A stretch of 64,000 bases of DNA from an uncultured Pseudomonadota bacterium. GTDB lineage: Bacteria > Pseudomonadota > Gammaproteobacteria > Steroidobacterales > Woeseiaceae. Under the pieces are notes generated by a model. It was not told the origin of the DNA and searched no databases. It saw only the letters and a program-made list of their open reading frames with translations. The first letter of the stretch is position 1; the number at the start of each line of letters is the position of its first letter. The stretch lies in the NCBI GenBank assembly GCA_913055625.1, contig CAJXJW010000004.1:124001-188000 (forward strand), read 5' to 3'. This document shows positions 49,177 to 58,827 of this stretch, one piece after another. A program made the position numbers and the translations under genes.

Positions 49177-50427
49177 ATGAGTGACATTCTGGTCTTACGC
49201 TTGGATCCCGGGCACGACGACAGCGCGAGCTGGACGGCAGTCGATACGAGCGGCGCGCGGCGCGGAAACCCCGGCAGCGGCACGCTCGCCGAGGCTGCCG
49301 CCGAGGCCGGTGAGCGTCCGGTCGTCGTGCTGGTGCCCGGCACCGACGTGCTGACAACCGTCGTCGACATCCCGGCCCGCGGCGCGCGCCTCGCGGCAGC
49401 GCTGCCATTTGCGCTCGAAGACCAGCTCGCCGACGATGTCGACAAGCTGCACTTCGCCGCCGGCAAGCGCCGCGAGGACGGTCGCCTGCCCGTCGCCGTC
49501 GTGGCCAGGGACCGGCTGGACGCGTGGCTGTCGACACTGCGCGCGGCCGGCATCATGCCGAGCCGTGTCGTCCCGGAGAACCACGGTCTCGCAGTCGTGC
49601 CGAACACGTTGTCGCTGCTCGTCACCGCTGACGGGGTGATGTACAACGACGGTGACGAAACGGCGTTCGTCCTGCCGGACATCGGGCCCGCGGACGCGCT
49701 GGCGGCAACCGGGGTCCTCCAGCCGGCGGCCGACGACGGCGATACGCCGCGGCACCTGCTCGCCTACTGCGACGCCGCCCTCGGTGATCGTTACGAGCGC
49801 GACTGGGCGCTGCTGCGCCAGGAGCTCGACGGGGTCGACGTTCGCCTGTTGCCCGACGGCGCGCTGCCACGTCTCGCGACGACGATCGCCAGCGGCGCTG
49901 GCGTCAACCTGCTGCAAGGGCCTTACGGCGAGAAGCGCCAGCTCGGCGGGTGGCTTCACCCATGGCGCTATGCCGCGGCGTTGTTGATCGCCCTTGCCGC
50001 CGTCGGCCTCGTCTCGAAAGTCACCGACTATGTGCAGCTGAAAGCGGAGCAGGCATCACTGCAGGAGCAATTCGCCACCGAGTATCGGCGCCTGCGCCCG
50101 GCGGACCAGCGCAATATCGCGGACCCGGTAGGCACCGTGAATTCGTTGAGACGCAGCCGAGGCGCCACCACCGAAGGACCGCAGGTCTTCCTGCCCTCGC
50201 TCGCGTCACTCGCGGACGCCGTCGCGCGGAACGACACCGTGTCGGTCGAAGCGATCTCGTACCGGGCCGGCGTCATCGACGTTCGCCTGAGCGCACCGGA
50301 CATCCCGACACTCGATCGCGTCGTCCAGGCGATCGACGCGTCGGGCCGCTTCGCGGCATCCCTGCAATCCGCCGACAACGTGGGTGACCGGGTCAGCAGC
50401 CGCATCCAGATAAAGGAGGCGGGCTGA
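49177..50427 (+). CDS. gspL: Type II secretion inner-membrane protein GspL
   Basis: A 416-residue protein with a large cytoplasmic actin-like domain (VVVLVPGTDVLTTVVDIP, RLAAALPFALEDQLADDVDKLHF), one TM helix (about 262-284, YAAALLIALAAVGLVSKVTD) and a periplasmic ferredoxin-like domain. The cytoplasmic part contacts GspE; the periplasmic part contacts GspM. It lies two bases after gspK. Confidence 0.9.
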   Translation: MSDILVLRLDPGHDDSASWTAVDTSGARRGNPGSGTLAEAAAEAGERPVVVLVPGTDVLTTVVDIPARGARLAAALPFALEDQLADDVDKLHFAAGKRREDGRLPVAVVARDRLDAWLSTLRAAGIMPSRVVPENHGLAVVPNTLSLLVTADGVMYNDGDETAFVLPDIGPADALAATGVLQPAADDGDTPRHLLAYCDAALGDRYERDWALLRQELDGVDVRLLPDGALPRLATTIASGAGVNLLQGPYGEKRQLGGWLHPWRYAAALLIALAAVGLVSKVTDYVQLKAEQASLQEQFATEYRRLRPADQRNIADPVGTVNSLRRSRGATTEGPQVFLPSLASLADAVARNDTVSVEAISYRAGVIDVRLSAPDIPTLDRVVQAIDASGRFAASLQSADNVGDRVSSRIQIKEAG

Positions 50428-50915
50428 TGAAGGACTGGTTCGACAATCTCGAAGCGCGCGAACGCCTCTTTGTCTTCATCGGCGGCATCGTGACCGCCGT
50501 GATACTGCTTTGGGGCGGGCTGTGGCTGCCGCTCGACCGGGCGCACGAGTCGATGCGCAGCAGCGTGGCGGACTGGCAGACCTCGCTCCGGGACCTGCGC
50601 GTACTCAGCGCGACAATGGGCAACGAGCAGACGCCGGCACAGCGCCCCGCCGTCGCGAGTGACGAATCGCCCGTCGTCGTCGTCGACCGCACGCTGCGCG
50701 AACTCAGCCTGAATGCCGCAGTCAAACGCCGCCAGCCGACGCCGAACGGCATCCGCGTCGAATTCGAGAACGTCGCGTTCGACCAGCTCGTCGTGTGGCT
50801 CGGCGAGCTCGACCAGCGCTACGGCATGAACGTGCAGGCCGGCAGCCTGTCGCTCGCGAGCCGCGCCGGGCCCGGCCGCATCAACGCCTCGCTGACACTG
50901 GAACGCAGCCCCTGA
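50427..50915 (+). CDS. gspM: Type II secretion inner-membrane protein GspM
   Basis: A 162-residue bitopic protein: ENLEARERLFVF-like start (NLEARERLFVFIGGIVTAVILL), TM helix at about 12-32, then a short coiled stretch and a ferredoxin-like periplasmic domain (NGIRVEFENVAFDQLVVWLGEL). It dimerises with GspL. The start overlaps the gspL stop by one base. Confidence 0.87.
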   Translation: MKDWFDNLEARERLFVFIGGIVTAVILLWGGLWLPLDRAHESMRSSVADWQTSLRDLRVLSATMGNEQTPAQRPAVASDESPVVVVDRTLRELSLNAAVKRRQPTPNGIRVEFENVAFDQLVVWLGELDQRYGMNVQAGSLSLASRAGPGRINASLTLERSP

Positions 50916-51655
50916 TGGCCTCACGCCGCCGCCTGATCCTCGCCGGCACGGCGGCTTTTGTCGTCGGGCTCGTCGCACTGTTTCCCGCGCGGGTTGCGTA
51001 CCACTGGGTATCGCCACCGGGTCTCGCACTGGCCGGCATCGACGGCACGGTCTGGCGCGGGCGCGCCGCGAACGCGGACATCGGCGGCATTTACCTGCGT
51101 GATCTCGAGTGGCGATTCGTTCCCGGCCGGTTGCTAACGGCGACACTCGCGTGGCATCTCGAGGCGGTGCCGTCCAGTGGTTTCATCGATGTGCAGGCCG
51201 GCATCGGCTTTGGCGGTGATGTGACCCTCAAGGACCTGCGTGCGTCGGTTCCACTCGGCGCGCTCCAGTCCGTCGTCGGCGTCCCCGGCCTGCAGGGCAC
51301 GGCGAATGCAAACTTCCCGACCGCCCGGTTGTCGTCGGACGGCATCCCCGCCGATGTCACCGGCTCGATCGAGGTCGGCGGCCTGGTGCTGCCGCTCGTG
51401 ACGCCCGGCGCGCTCGGGCGCTACCGCGCGGAATTTCAGACACAGGACGGTACGGTCGTTGCGAGCGTGCGCGACGACGACGCGGTCATCACGATCGCCG
51501 GCCGCCTGCAAGTGGCGCCGGACCGAACCTACGAATTCCTCGGCCAGGTGGCACCGACAGCGCAGACTCCGCAGAAGGTTCACGACCAGATGCGCTTCCT
51601 GGGCTCGCCGGACGCACAGGGCCGCTACGAGCTGCGCCTGTCCGGGCGCTACTGA
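50915..51655 (+). CDS. gspN: Type II secretion protein GspN
   Basis: A 246-residue protein with a TM anchor (LILAGTAAFVVGLVALFPARVAYHW, 7-31) and the GspN periplasmic beta domain (GLALAGIDGTVWRGRAA, GGIYLRDLEWRFVPGRLL, QMRFLGSPDAQGRYELRLSG). TGATG overlap with gspM. GspN is an accessory member, not universal. Its 3' end overlaps the convergent AddA-like gene by seven bases. Confidence 0.87.
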   Translation: MASRRRLILAGTAAFVVGLVALFPARVAYHWVSPPGLALAGIDGTVWRGRAANADIGGIYLRDLEWRFVPGRLLTATLAWHLEAVPSSGFIDVQAGIGFGGDVTLKDLRASVPLGALQSVVGVPGLQGTANANFPTARLSSDGIPADVTGSIEVGGLVLPLVTPGALGRYRAEFQTQDGTVVASVRDDDAVITIAGRLQVAPDRTYEFLGQVAPTAQTPQKVHDQMRFLGSPDAQGRYELRLSGRY

Positions 51656-54600
51656 AGCGTCGGCACCTCGACGAAACGCCCGAGCAGCGGGAAGTACAAC
51701 GCGCAGCGCGGCGACCGGCTGGCGTACGCCGCGTAGACCGTCGCGTAGCGGTCGAGTTGCGGCCGGTAGCGCCGCACTTCCGATGCCAGGAATCCATCCA
51801 GGTCGCCGCCTTCGTGCGAACTCGTCTTGTAATCGACGATCCAGTGCGTGCCGTCCGCATCGATGAGGACGCGGTCGATCACGATTGATACGCGGGCCCC
51901 GTCCACGACGCCAGTCAGCGCGAGTTCCGCATCGCCCTCACCGGCGAGTAGCCAGCGGCCGGTCTCGTCGGCGAGCACGTTCGCGACCGCGCCACGCACG
52001 CGGTCGATGATGGATGCATGGGCCGCGCTCGACGCGCCGAGCTCGTGAAGCCACCGCGCATTGCGCCGCGCGAAGTCCTCCGGAATGCCGTCGCTGATGG
52101 ACTCGCGCCCGTCCGCGTAGCGCTGCAGCCAGCGGTGCACCAGCGTTCCGGCGAGGCGCGCGTCATGCCCGACCCAGTCGAACTCGACCGGCGGCGCGGC
52201 CGGCGCGTCGGGCTCGGCGGGGCGCGCTACCGGCAGCGCGGCCTGTGGCGCCATCCAGGGCTTCGCCAGCCGCCGCAGCGGCGGCATCACGAACAGCGGG
52301 TCGTCCGCGTTGTCGGCGCCGGCGCCATCGGCGTCCAGGGCATCCCGGTACGCGGGTTCCACGGCGGCCCAGAGCCGGTAGAGCAGCGTGCTCCGCGCCG
52401 GCGCCCGGAGCCCGCCGTCCTTCGTCAACACGTGCCCGACGAGGTGCAGCGAGCGCTTCGCCCGGGTACAGGCGACGTAGAGCAGTCGGCCGGTCTCGTG
52501 GTCGCCCTTGTCCTTCGACATGCGCCCGATGAACTGGTGCAGCGGGTCGTGTTCGACGTCATCGCGCCGCCCGATCGCACTGATGATGCGCGCGTTGTCG
52601 CCGTCGTCCGTCGGAATGTCGACCCAGCCGAGCAGCGGCGCCGACTCGTTTCGCGGCTGGCGCCCGAGCCCAAACAGCACGACGTGATCGAATTGCAGTC
52701 CCTTGGACTTGTGCATCGTCATGACCTGCACGCGGGCCGGCGTGCTCGTCGATGCGCGTACGCCGTCGAGCATGTCCTCCAGTTCCGCAACGTCGGACAG
52801 CGTGCCCGCGCTCTCCAGCGAGCCGATTGCATCCAGGAATCGGTAGACGTTGTCGACTTCCGCCGCGTCGCGCAGCATCGCCGGCCCGCCCAGGGCAATC
52901 CAGGCACGCTCGACACGCTGCCGCAGCGTCGCCTTGCGATCCGGGCGCATCGCGGCCAGCAGGATCGGTAGCGCGCGTTCAATCGCTGCACGGCCGTCCG
53001 CCGACAACGCGGCGAGCCTCTCCTCGTCGCGCAGGAGCTCCGGCAGCGTGCTGCGTCGATCGCCGACGACCAGGGCATGCAGGTCGGTCCAGTCGAGACC
53101 GATCCACGCACCGCGCAGCAGCGCCAGCCACGCGATGCGATCGGCCTCGTGCGCCAACGCCCGCGTCAGCGCGAGGACGTCGATGACTTCGGGCAAATCG
53201 GTCAGCCGGTCGATCTCCACGGCCTGGTAGGCGACCCCCGCGTCGCGCAACGCGCGCAGCAACGTCGGCAGTTGCGTGCGCCCGCGCACGAGGATCGCGA
53301 TTGTATCGTCGGGATGGTCATGGCTGAGGCGTTCGATGAGTTCGCCGCCAACCGCCGCCTCGCGCGCGACATCCGCGCCGAAAACCGGGTGCACGTGACA
53401 CTCGCCGAAACCGACCAGTGCCGGCGCCGGCACGCAGGGCGCATAACGGATTGCTCCGTACAGTGCATCGTCGCGCGGAGGCAGTATCGACGGAAACACG
53501 GCATTGAACCAATCGACCAGTCCCGAGCCGGAACGAAAATTTTGTCTCAGCACGAGGGATTCAAGTGGTACGGCACCGATGCCGCGTTGGCGCGCCCCCA
53601 GGAACTGCGTGACCTCCGCGTTGCGGAACCGGTAGATCGATTGCATCGGGTCGCCCACGCAGAACAGTGTGCGTCCGTCGCCAGTGGACCAGCCGCCGGT
53701 CAGCGCCTCGAGCATCCGGTACTGCGCCTTCGACGTATCCTGCATCTCGTCGACGAGTATGTGCCGGATCTCGTAGTCGAGCAGCAACGCGACGTCGCCC
53801 GGCGCGTCGGCGGTCCCGAGGGCGCCGGATGCCGCCAGTGCGATCTCGATGTGGTCGGTGGCCCCCTGCGCCGCGCACAGTCGACGCCACTCGACGATCG
53901 CGATCGGCAGCAGGCGAAACAGGTGGCGCAGTACGTCCCATTGCGCATCGTCGTAGCGCGGCGGCGGCAAGCCGCGAAGGCCGTCGAGCGCGGCGATGAA
54001 GTCGAACCTCTCGGCAAGTGAGTCGAGCAGGTCCTTCATGCGTGCTTTCGCGTCCTTGTCGGCCGGCGGAAACCCGATGCTGACGTTGACCTGCTTGCGC
54101 ACGGTGCCGCCGCCGGTCAGCACAAGCTCCGACAACGCAAGCCAGCGTCCGACGTCCTCCGCACCGGCGCCCGGGAGTACAGGCTCGGTGCCGAACCCGC
54201 AGATGGCGTGTTCGGGATTTCCGGAGTCCGCAAGATTGCCGGCCGCGTGCGCCGCGAGTTCAGCGAGATCATCCGCGAACTCGCGCGGCAACGTCGCCGC
54301 GACATCGCCGATCGCGCGCTCGATGATGGACGTGAGCCGCGTCTCGATCGACGCTCTGAGCCGGGCCGCGTCCTCGTCCGTCAACCGCCCGCTGCCGACG
54401 AACGGCAGCCACTGGTCGCGGGTGCCGAGCATGGCGGCGAGCTGGGACACGTAGATGTTCGTATTCGCGTCCATGTGCTCGAAGACCGAGCGCACCGTGT
54501 CGCCGGTTTCGCCACCGCTCCCCAGCCACTCGAGCGTGGCGGCCGCGGCCTGCCGGTACAGGCGGTTCATCGCCTCGCCCTCGATGATCGTGGCCGTGCC

Positions 54601-55029
54601 GCCGCCGCCCGCCGAGATCGGCAGCATACGGGCGATCGACATGTTCAGCGCATCGAGCGTCTGGATGCGCAGGCGGGCCGGGTTGTCGAGCACGCCCCAG
54701 CTGCGATCCCGATCGCGTTCCAGCACGCGCCGTGCCGCTGCTGCGGTCACCTGCCGATGCGCCTCGGCCGGCGCGATACCCGCATCGGCATCGCGCAACG
54801 CATCGACGACGCGCAGGCGCATCTCCGCCGCCGCCTTGCGCGTGAACGTTATCGCCAGGACTTCCTCAGGCTCGGCGACGGTACCGAGCAGCCGCAGGTA
54901 GCGCTGGATCAGGAGCTCGGTTTTCCCCGAGCCGGCCGGCGCCTGCACGATGAACGAACGGTTCACGTCCAGTGCATCGCGGCGGGCCGCGATGTCGGCC
55001 GCCAGCAGTGCGCCGTCAGTCGCCGTCAC
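51649..55029 (-). CDS. AddA-like UvrD-family helicase-nuclease
   Basis: An 1126-residue protein with a UvrD/RecB helicase core. Walker A: IVQAPAGSGKTELLIQRYL (29-46); ITFTRKAAAEMRLRV (motif Ia); the Walker B is HILVDEMQDTSKAQYRML, with GDPMQSIYRFRNAEV, VLRQNFRSG, VMTMHKSKGLQFDHVVLFG and LYVACTRAKRSLHLVG downstream. The C-terminal end has the RecB-family nuclease motif HWIVDYKTSSHEGGD. The start is GTG at 55029, overlapping the AddB-like stop by 14 bases. Acts in double-strand-break resection with the partner. It is related to AddA/RecB; no RecC or RecD gene is present. Confidence 0.88.
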   Translation of the reverse strand: MTATDGALLAADIAARRDALDVNRSFIVQAPAGSGKTELLIQRYLRLLGTVAEPEEVLAITFTRKAAAEMRLRVVDALRDADAGIAPAEAHRQVTAAAARRVLERDRDRSWGVLDNPARLRIQTLDALNMSIARMLPISAGGGGTATIIEGEAMNRLYRQAAAATLEWLGSGGETGDTVRSVFEHMDANTNIYVSQLAAMLGTRDQWLPFVGSGRLTDEDAARLRASIETRLTSIIERAIGDVAATLPREFADDLAELAAHAAGNLADSGNPEHAICGFGTEPVLPGAGAEDVGRWLALSELVLTGGGTVRKQVNVSIGFPPADKDAKARMKDLLDSLAERFDFIAALDGLRGLPPPRYDDAQWDVLRHLFRLLPIAIVEWRRLCAAQGATDHIEIALAASGALGTADAPGDVALLLDYEIRHILVDEMQDTSKAQYRMLEALTGGWSTGDGRTLFCVGDPMQSIYRFRNAEVTQFLGARQRGIGAVPLESLVLRQNFRSGSGLVDWFNAVFPSILPPRDDALYGAIRYAPCVPAPALVGFGECHVHPVFGADVAREAAVGGELIERLSHDHPDDTIAILVRGRTQLPTLLRALRDAGVAYQAVEIDRLTDLPEVIDVLALTRALAHEADRIAWLALLRGAWIGLDWTDLHALVVGDRRSTLPELLRDEERLAALSADGRAAIERALPILLAAMRPDRKATLRQRVERAWIALGGPAMLRDAAEVDNVYRFLDAIGSLESAGTLSDVAELEDMLDGVRASTSTPARVQVMTMHKSKGLQFDHVVLFGLGRQPRNESAPLLGWVDIPTDDGDNARIISAIGRRDDVEHDPLHQFIGRMSKDKGDHETGRLLYVACTRAKRSLHLVGHVLTKDGGLRAPARSTLLYRLWAAVEPAYRDALDADGAGADNADDPLFVMPPLRRLAKPWMAPQAALPVARPAEPDAPAAPPVEFDWVGHDARLAGTLVHRWLQRYADGRESISDGIPEDFARRNARWLHELGASSAAHASIIDRVRGAVANVLADETGRWLLAGEGDAELALTGVVDGARVSIVIDRVLIDADGTHWIVDYKTSSHEGGDLDGFLASEVRRYRPQLDRYATVYAAYASRSPRCALYFPLLGRFVEVPTLQ

Positions 55030-57601
55030 GCAGCACCTCCGCCGCCCGGCTCAGAATCGCGAGCGGCCGCGAATCACGGAGACCCTGGCGAACGTTGATG
55101 CGCACGTCGCCGGCGGCAATGCCCTGGGCCAGCACGCGCACGGCCTGCTCCCAGCGCACCAGGTCCTCCGCGAACCCGTCCCCATCACCAAACGCCGGAC
55201 CTGCGCCGTCGAAGCCGCAGTGGCGACTCTCGACGTTGAACAGCGCGAGCCCCGCCACCGGTTCCCGCAGCGCGCTCGCGTACACGACGAGTTGCACATC
55301 ATTGGGTTCACCGTCCTTGAGGAAGCGCTTGGCCTGCCCCGTCTTGTAATCGATGATCGCAATGCCGCCATCCGGCAGGACGTCAAGGCGATCCGCGCGC
55401 AGCCGCAGCGCGAGGGTGCCGATCCCGGTATCGAGCCGGCTCTCCACGGCTGCAATGCGAAACGGCTGGCGCCCGGCATCGGTGTCGAGCACCGCGGCGA
55501 GCAGGCGTTTCGTTCGTTCCTTCTCGACCGCCAGCACCGCGGCGAGCGTCGCATCGGCATGGCGTTCGTGGCGGGCGAAGGCGTGGCGCACCGATGCCTC
55601 GATGCGGCCGGCGCGTTCCGCGTCGGACCATTCGCGGAGCGCGTCGCGATCCGGACGCTCGCGGTACAGCGCCTGCAGCGCCGCGTGCACGAGGTTGCCG
55701 CGCGTGTTCGCGGCAATGCCCCGGACGAACGGAGCCAGCCTGGAAGCGCGCAAGCGGCCCGAGACGAACGCGCGCAACGGCTCGACGGCCTGCTTCTGCA
55801 GCGTCGCCGCCCCGCCACCGATCGCTTCCCCCGGCGCCACCGCAGGCACGCGGTCCTCGATGCCGACAACGCCGTCGGGTCCGCAGAACCGCGCCGCGAA
55901 CCAGCCGGGGTCGTCAGGTGACGGCAGGATCTCGCCCGCGCCGAGCAACGTGGTCGGCATCTGCTCGGCGTCGTCGTCCAGTGCGGCGCAACTGAACGTG
56001 CAGTCCGCCGCCATGCCCGCAATCCTTCCCAGGACCTGCCGCGCATGCGCCGCCGCGAGTTCGGGGGTCGAGTCGGGCATGCGGTAGCGGCGCTGAAGTT
56101 CGCGCGAGACGAGCGGCAGCGGACGCTGTCCGGCCGGCCAGTCGGCGGCCGTCGCGCCGGTCAGCCACAGCGCATCCACGGCGAGCCCCGCGGCCTCCAG
56201 CGGGCCCAGCACGTGCACGATGCCGTCGTCGCTTTCGGGCTGAAATATCACCTCGCCCGCCATCGAGGCGATACGGCCGATCGCCTCGACGCCGGACATC
56301 CGTGGCACCACGAGTTCCAGGCGCGCAAACTCGTTCAACAGCTTTCGCCAGCGGTTCGCGAGCTGAAAGTCCGAACTCGACTCCGAGGCTTCTCCGGGCC
56401 AGCCGAGTTCGCCGAGCACGGCGTCGAAGCAAGCGGCCCATTCGCCCGGGCGCCGAACCGTGATTGCGGGATCGAGTAGCGCATCAAGCCGCACGACACG
56501 CTCGATCCAGTCGCGGCCGTCGGCGTCAGCCGCCGCGCCGACCGCGTCAACCAGCCGGGCACGCGACCAGTCCCTGTCCGGCAGGTCGCGAAGCGCGAGA
56601 TCCAGTCGATGCCGGCCTGCGAGCAGTCCGCTGCCGATGTGCGGCGAGCGCAGCAGGTGGCCGACGTCCGGGCTGCCGATATCGTGAAACAGCCAGCGCA
56701 GGACCAGCATTGCCGTCGCGACGGCAGGATAGTCGCCCAGCGCCCGTCCGTACGACAGCTCGACGGCCGCCGCGATCCGCGACGACGCCGTTTGCCACCC
56801 CGGCACGAAGCCCTCCCGGATCAGCGACGCGGCGCGCCCGGCATCCCGCTCCAGCGCGGTGACGACGATGGCGATGCGCGAGGAAGGTGCCCGCTCCAGC
56901 GCGTGCCGTGCCCACGCACCGGCCGCGCGCAACTCGCCGTCCGCGTTCGCGAAGCGCAGGAACCGCCGCGGACGCCCTGCCGGCATCGGCGCGTCACTGA
57001 TCCGCGCGCCGGTCGCTGCCAGCGCTTCCAGCACCGTCTGAAGACGGGGCGGCATCCGGTCGAAACCACAGGTCCGAACCTCTTGCAGCGCAGGAGCAGC
57101 GGCGCCGCGCAAGCGGTCGACGATCGCCGCGGGCAGTGTTGCCGTGTCCAGCCACCCGCCGTCCGCGAGCCTGTCCGCGTACGCACCGGCCGCGCGCGCG
57201 AACCAGCGCTGATCCTGGCCTCGCGCGGCTTCCTGCACTTCGACGACGGGCACGCACCAGTCGTGCAGGCGCTGCCAGGCGTCGCGGCAAGCCCTCGCGA
57301 GCGCCGGAAAGCGTATGAACGGGTCGTCGATGTCCGACCGCAGACACTGTTCCCACAAAACCCGCGACTGCAGGTCATTAATGCGTGCCGGAAACTCGCT
57401 GTCGGCGACGACGCGCTCGGCAAGCGCCGGGTACCAGTCGGACAGCGCGTGGATCGCCGGCGTTCGCCATGCCGCGCGGCCGGCTGCGACCTGGCGGTCC
57501 GCCCACGCCTGCTGCAGTGCCCGCGCGAGGCGCCGGTTCGCCGCAACGATGTGCGTGGCACCGTCCTCGGAAAAGTCGTCGAGTACCGGGTAGTCGCTCA
57601 C
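55016..57601 (-). CDS. AddB-like PD-(D/E)XK nuclease
   Basis: An 861-residue protein of the AddB-like 'probable DNA repair protein' type. The N-terminus (THIVAANRRLARALQQAWAD) has the inactive helicase-like fold without a Walker A, as in AddB relatives. The C-terminal nuclease has NTRGNLVHAALQALY, LALRLRADRLDVLPDGGIAIIDYKTGQAKR and VQLVVYASALREP (catalytic Asp, Asp-x-Lys and Gln-x-x-x-Tyr). No Fe-S Cys cluster is evident. It is coupled to the AddA-like gene. Start GTG at 57601. Confidence 0.85.
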   Translation of the reverse strand: MSDYPVLDDFSEDGATHIVAANRRLARALQQAWADRQVAAGRAAWRTPAIHALSDWYPALAERVVADSEFPARINDLQSRVLWEQCLRSDIDDPFIRFPALARACRDAWQRLHDWCVPVVEVQEAARGQDQRWFARAAGAYADRLADGGWLDTATLPAAIVDRLRGAAAPALQEVRTCGFDRMPPRLQTVLEALAATGARISDAPMPAGRPRRFLRFANADGELRAAGAWARHALERAPSSRIAIVVTALERDAGRAASLIREGFVPGWQTASSRIAAAVELSYGRALGDYPAVATAMLVLRWLFHDIGSPDVGHLLRSPHIGSGLLAGRHRLDLALRDLPDRDWSRARLVDAVGAAADADGRDWIERVVRLDALLDPAITVRRPGEWAACFDAVLGELGWPGEASESSSDFQLANRWRKLLNEFARLELVVPRMSGVEAIGRIASMAGEVIFQPESDDGIVHVLGPLEAAGLAVDALWLTGATAADWPAGQRPLPLVSRELQRRYRMPDSTPELAAAHARQVLGRIAGMAADCTFSCAALDDDAEQMPTTLLGAGEILPSPDDPGWFAARFCGPDGVVGIEDRVPAVAPGEAIGGGAATLQKQAVEPLRAFVSGRLRASRLAPFVRGIAANTRGNLVHAALQALYRERPDRDALREWSDAERAGRIEASVRHAFARHERHADATLAAVLAVEKERTKRLLAAVLDTDAGRQPFRIAAVESRLDTGIGTLALRLRADRLDVLPDGGIAIIDYKTGQAKRFLKDGEPNDVQLVVYASALREPVAGLALFNVESRHCGFDGAGPAFGDGDGFAEDLVRWEQAVRVLAQGIAAGDVRINVRQGLRDSRPLAILSRAAEVLRDGD

Positions 57602-57612
57602 TCTCGCAGTGA

Positions 57613-58827
57613 TCAGCGGTGCTGATCGAGCAGGCTGTCGATCCGGTCGAAAACCGTGTGCAGCGTTTCCGTGTCCGGGAGTGTCGTGATCCGAAAGTGA
57701 TCGGTGTACGGGGTGTTGAAGCTGGAGCCCGGCGCCACCAGCACGTGCATCGTCTCCAGCAACTCGAGCGCGAACCGGCGGTCGTCAAGCGAGCCCTCGA
57801 AACGTTTGTCCAGCCGCACGAAGGCATACATCGCGCCCTTTGGCGCGACCAGGTGCAGGTACGGGCTCTGCTCGACGCGGTCGATGATGACCTGGCGTTG
57901 CTGGTGCAGGCGTCCACCGGCCACGACGAGCTCACCGATACTCTGGAACCCGCCCAGCGCGGTCTGGACCGCCCACTGGCCGGGCACGTTGCTGCACAGC
58001 CGCAATGCGGCCAGCAACTCCATCCCATGAACGTACGAACGCGCCCGCTCGAGGTCGCCGCTGAAGACGCACCAGCCGACGCGGTAGCCGCATGCGCGGT
58101 ACACCTTCGACAGCCCCGAATACGTGAGGCACACGCCGTCATTCACCAGCGTCGCGAGCGGCACGAACGCGGCGTCGTCGTAGACCATCTGGTCGTAGAT
58201 CTCGTCGGCCATGACGAGCAGCCCGTGACGCTCGGCCACGGCGACGATCGCTTCGAGAACCTCGCGCGGATACACGGCGCCGGTGGGGTTGTTCGGGTTG
58301 ATGATGACGATCGCCCGCGTCTTCGGCCCGACCAGCGCCTCGATGGCTTCCGGGTCGGGCATGAACTCGTTCTCCGGCAGGCAATCGTAGTAGCGCGGTG
58401 TCCCGCCGTTCAGCGTCACGGCCGCCGACCACAACGGGTAATCGGGGCTCGGCACCAGCACTTCGTCGCCGCGGTTCAGCAACGCGCGCAGGGTCAGGTC
58501 GATCAGTTCGCTGACGCCATTACCGATGAAGACCTCTTCCGCGCTGATACCGCTGATGCCGCGGTTCTGCTGCTGCATCACGACTGCTTCGCGGGCCGGG
58601 AAAATCCCTTTCTGATGGCTGTACGGCTCGGCGAGCGACAGATTCTCGATCATGGCGAGCCGCATCGTCTCGGGCGTGCGGAAACCGTACAGGCCCGGGT
58701 TGCCGATGTTCAGCGAAATGATCTCGTAGCCGCGCTTTTCCAGCTCGATGGCGCGGTGCGCGAGCTGTCCGCGAATCTCGTACTTGACGTCCTTCAGTGC
58801 ATCGCTGCTGCCGATGGCAGAATTCAT
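57613..58827 (-). CDS. alaA: Alanine aminotransferase AlaA-type
   Basis: A 404-residue class I PLP aminotransferase, matching AlaA length. Signature features: SLNIGNPGLYGFRTPETM, AEPYSHQKGIFPAREAV, IGNGVSELIDLTLRALL, IVIINPNNPTGAVYP, and the PLP lysine Lys241 in YSGLSKVYRACGYRVGW. ATG at 58827 overlaps the CoA-transferase stop (ATGA). It converts pyruvate and glutamate to alanine and 2-oxoglutarate. Housekeeping gene. Confidence 0.92.
   Translation of the reverse strand: MNSAIGSSDALKDVKYEIRGQLAHRAIELEKRGYEIISLNIGNPGLYGFRTPETMRLAMIENLSLAEPYSHQKGIFPAREAVVMQQQNRGISGISAEEVFIGNGVSELIDLTLRALLNRGDEVLVPSPDYPLWSAAVTLNGGTPRYYDCLPENEFMPDPEAIEALVGPKTRAIVIINPNNPTGAVYPREVLEAIVAVAERHGLLVMADEIYDQMVYDDAAFVPLATLVNDGVCLTYSGLSKVYRACGYRVGWCVFSGDLERARSYVHGMELLAALRLCSNVPGQWAVQTALGGFQSIGELVVAGGRLHQQRQVIIDRVEQSPYLHLVAPKGAMYAFVRLDKRFEGSLDDRRFALELLETMHVLVAPGSSFNTPYTDHFRITTLPDTETLHTVFDRIDSLLDQHR

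Noticed and set aside
53077..55921. Several plus-strand frames of about 300 residues
   Set aside because: Antisense to the AddA- and AddB-like genes; compositionally biased.
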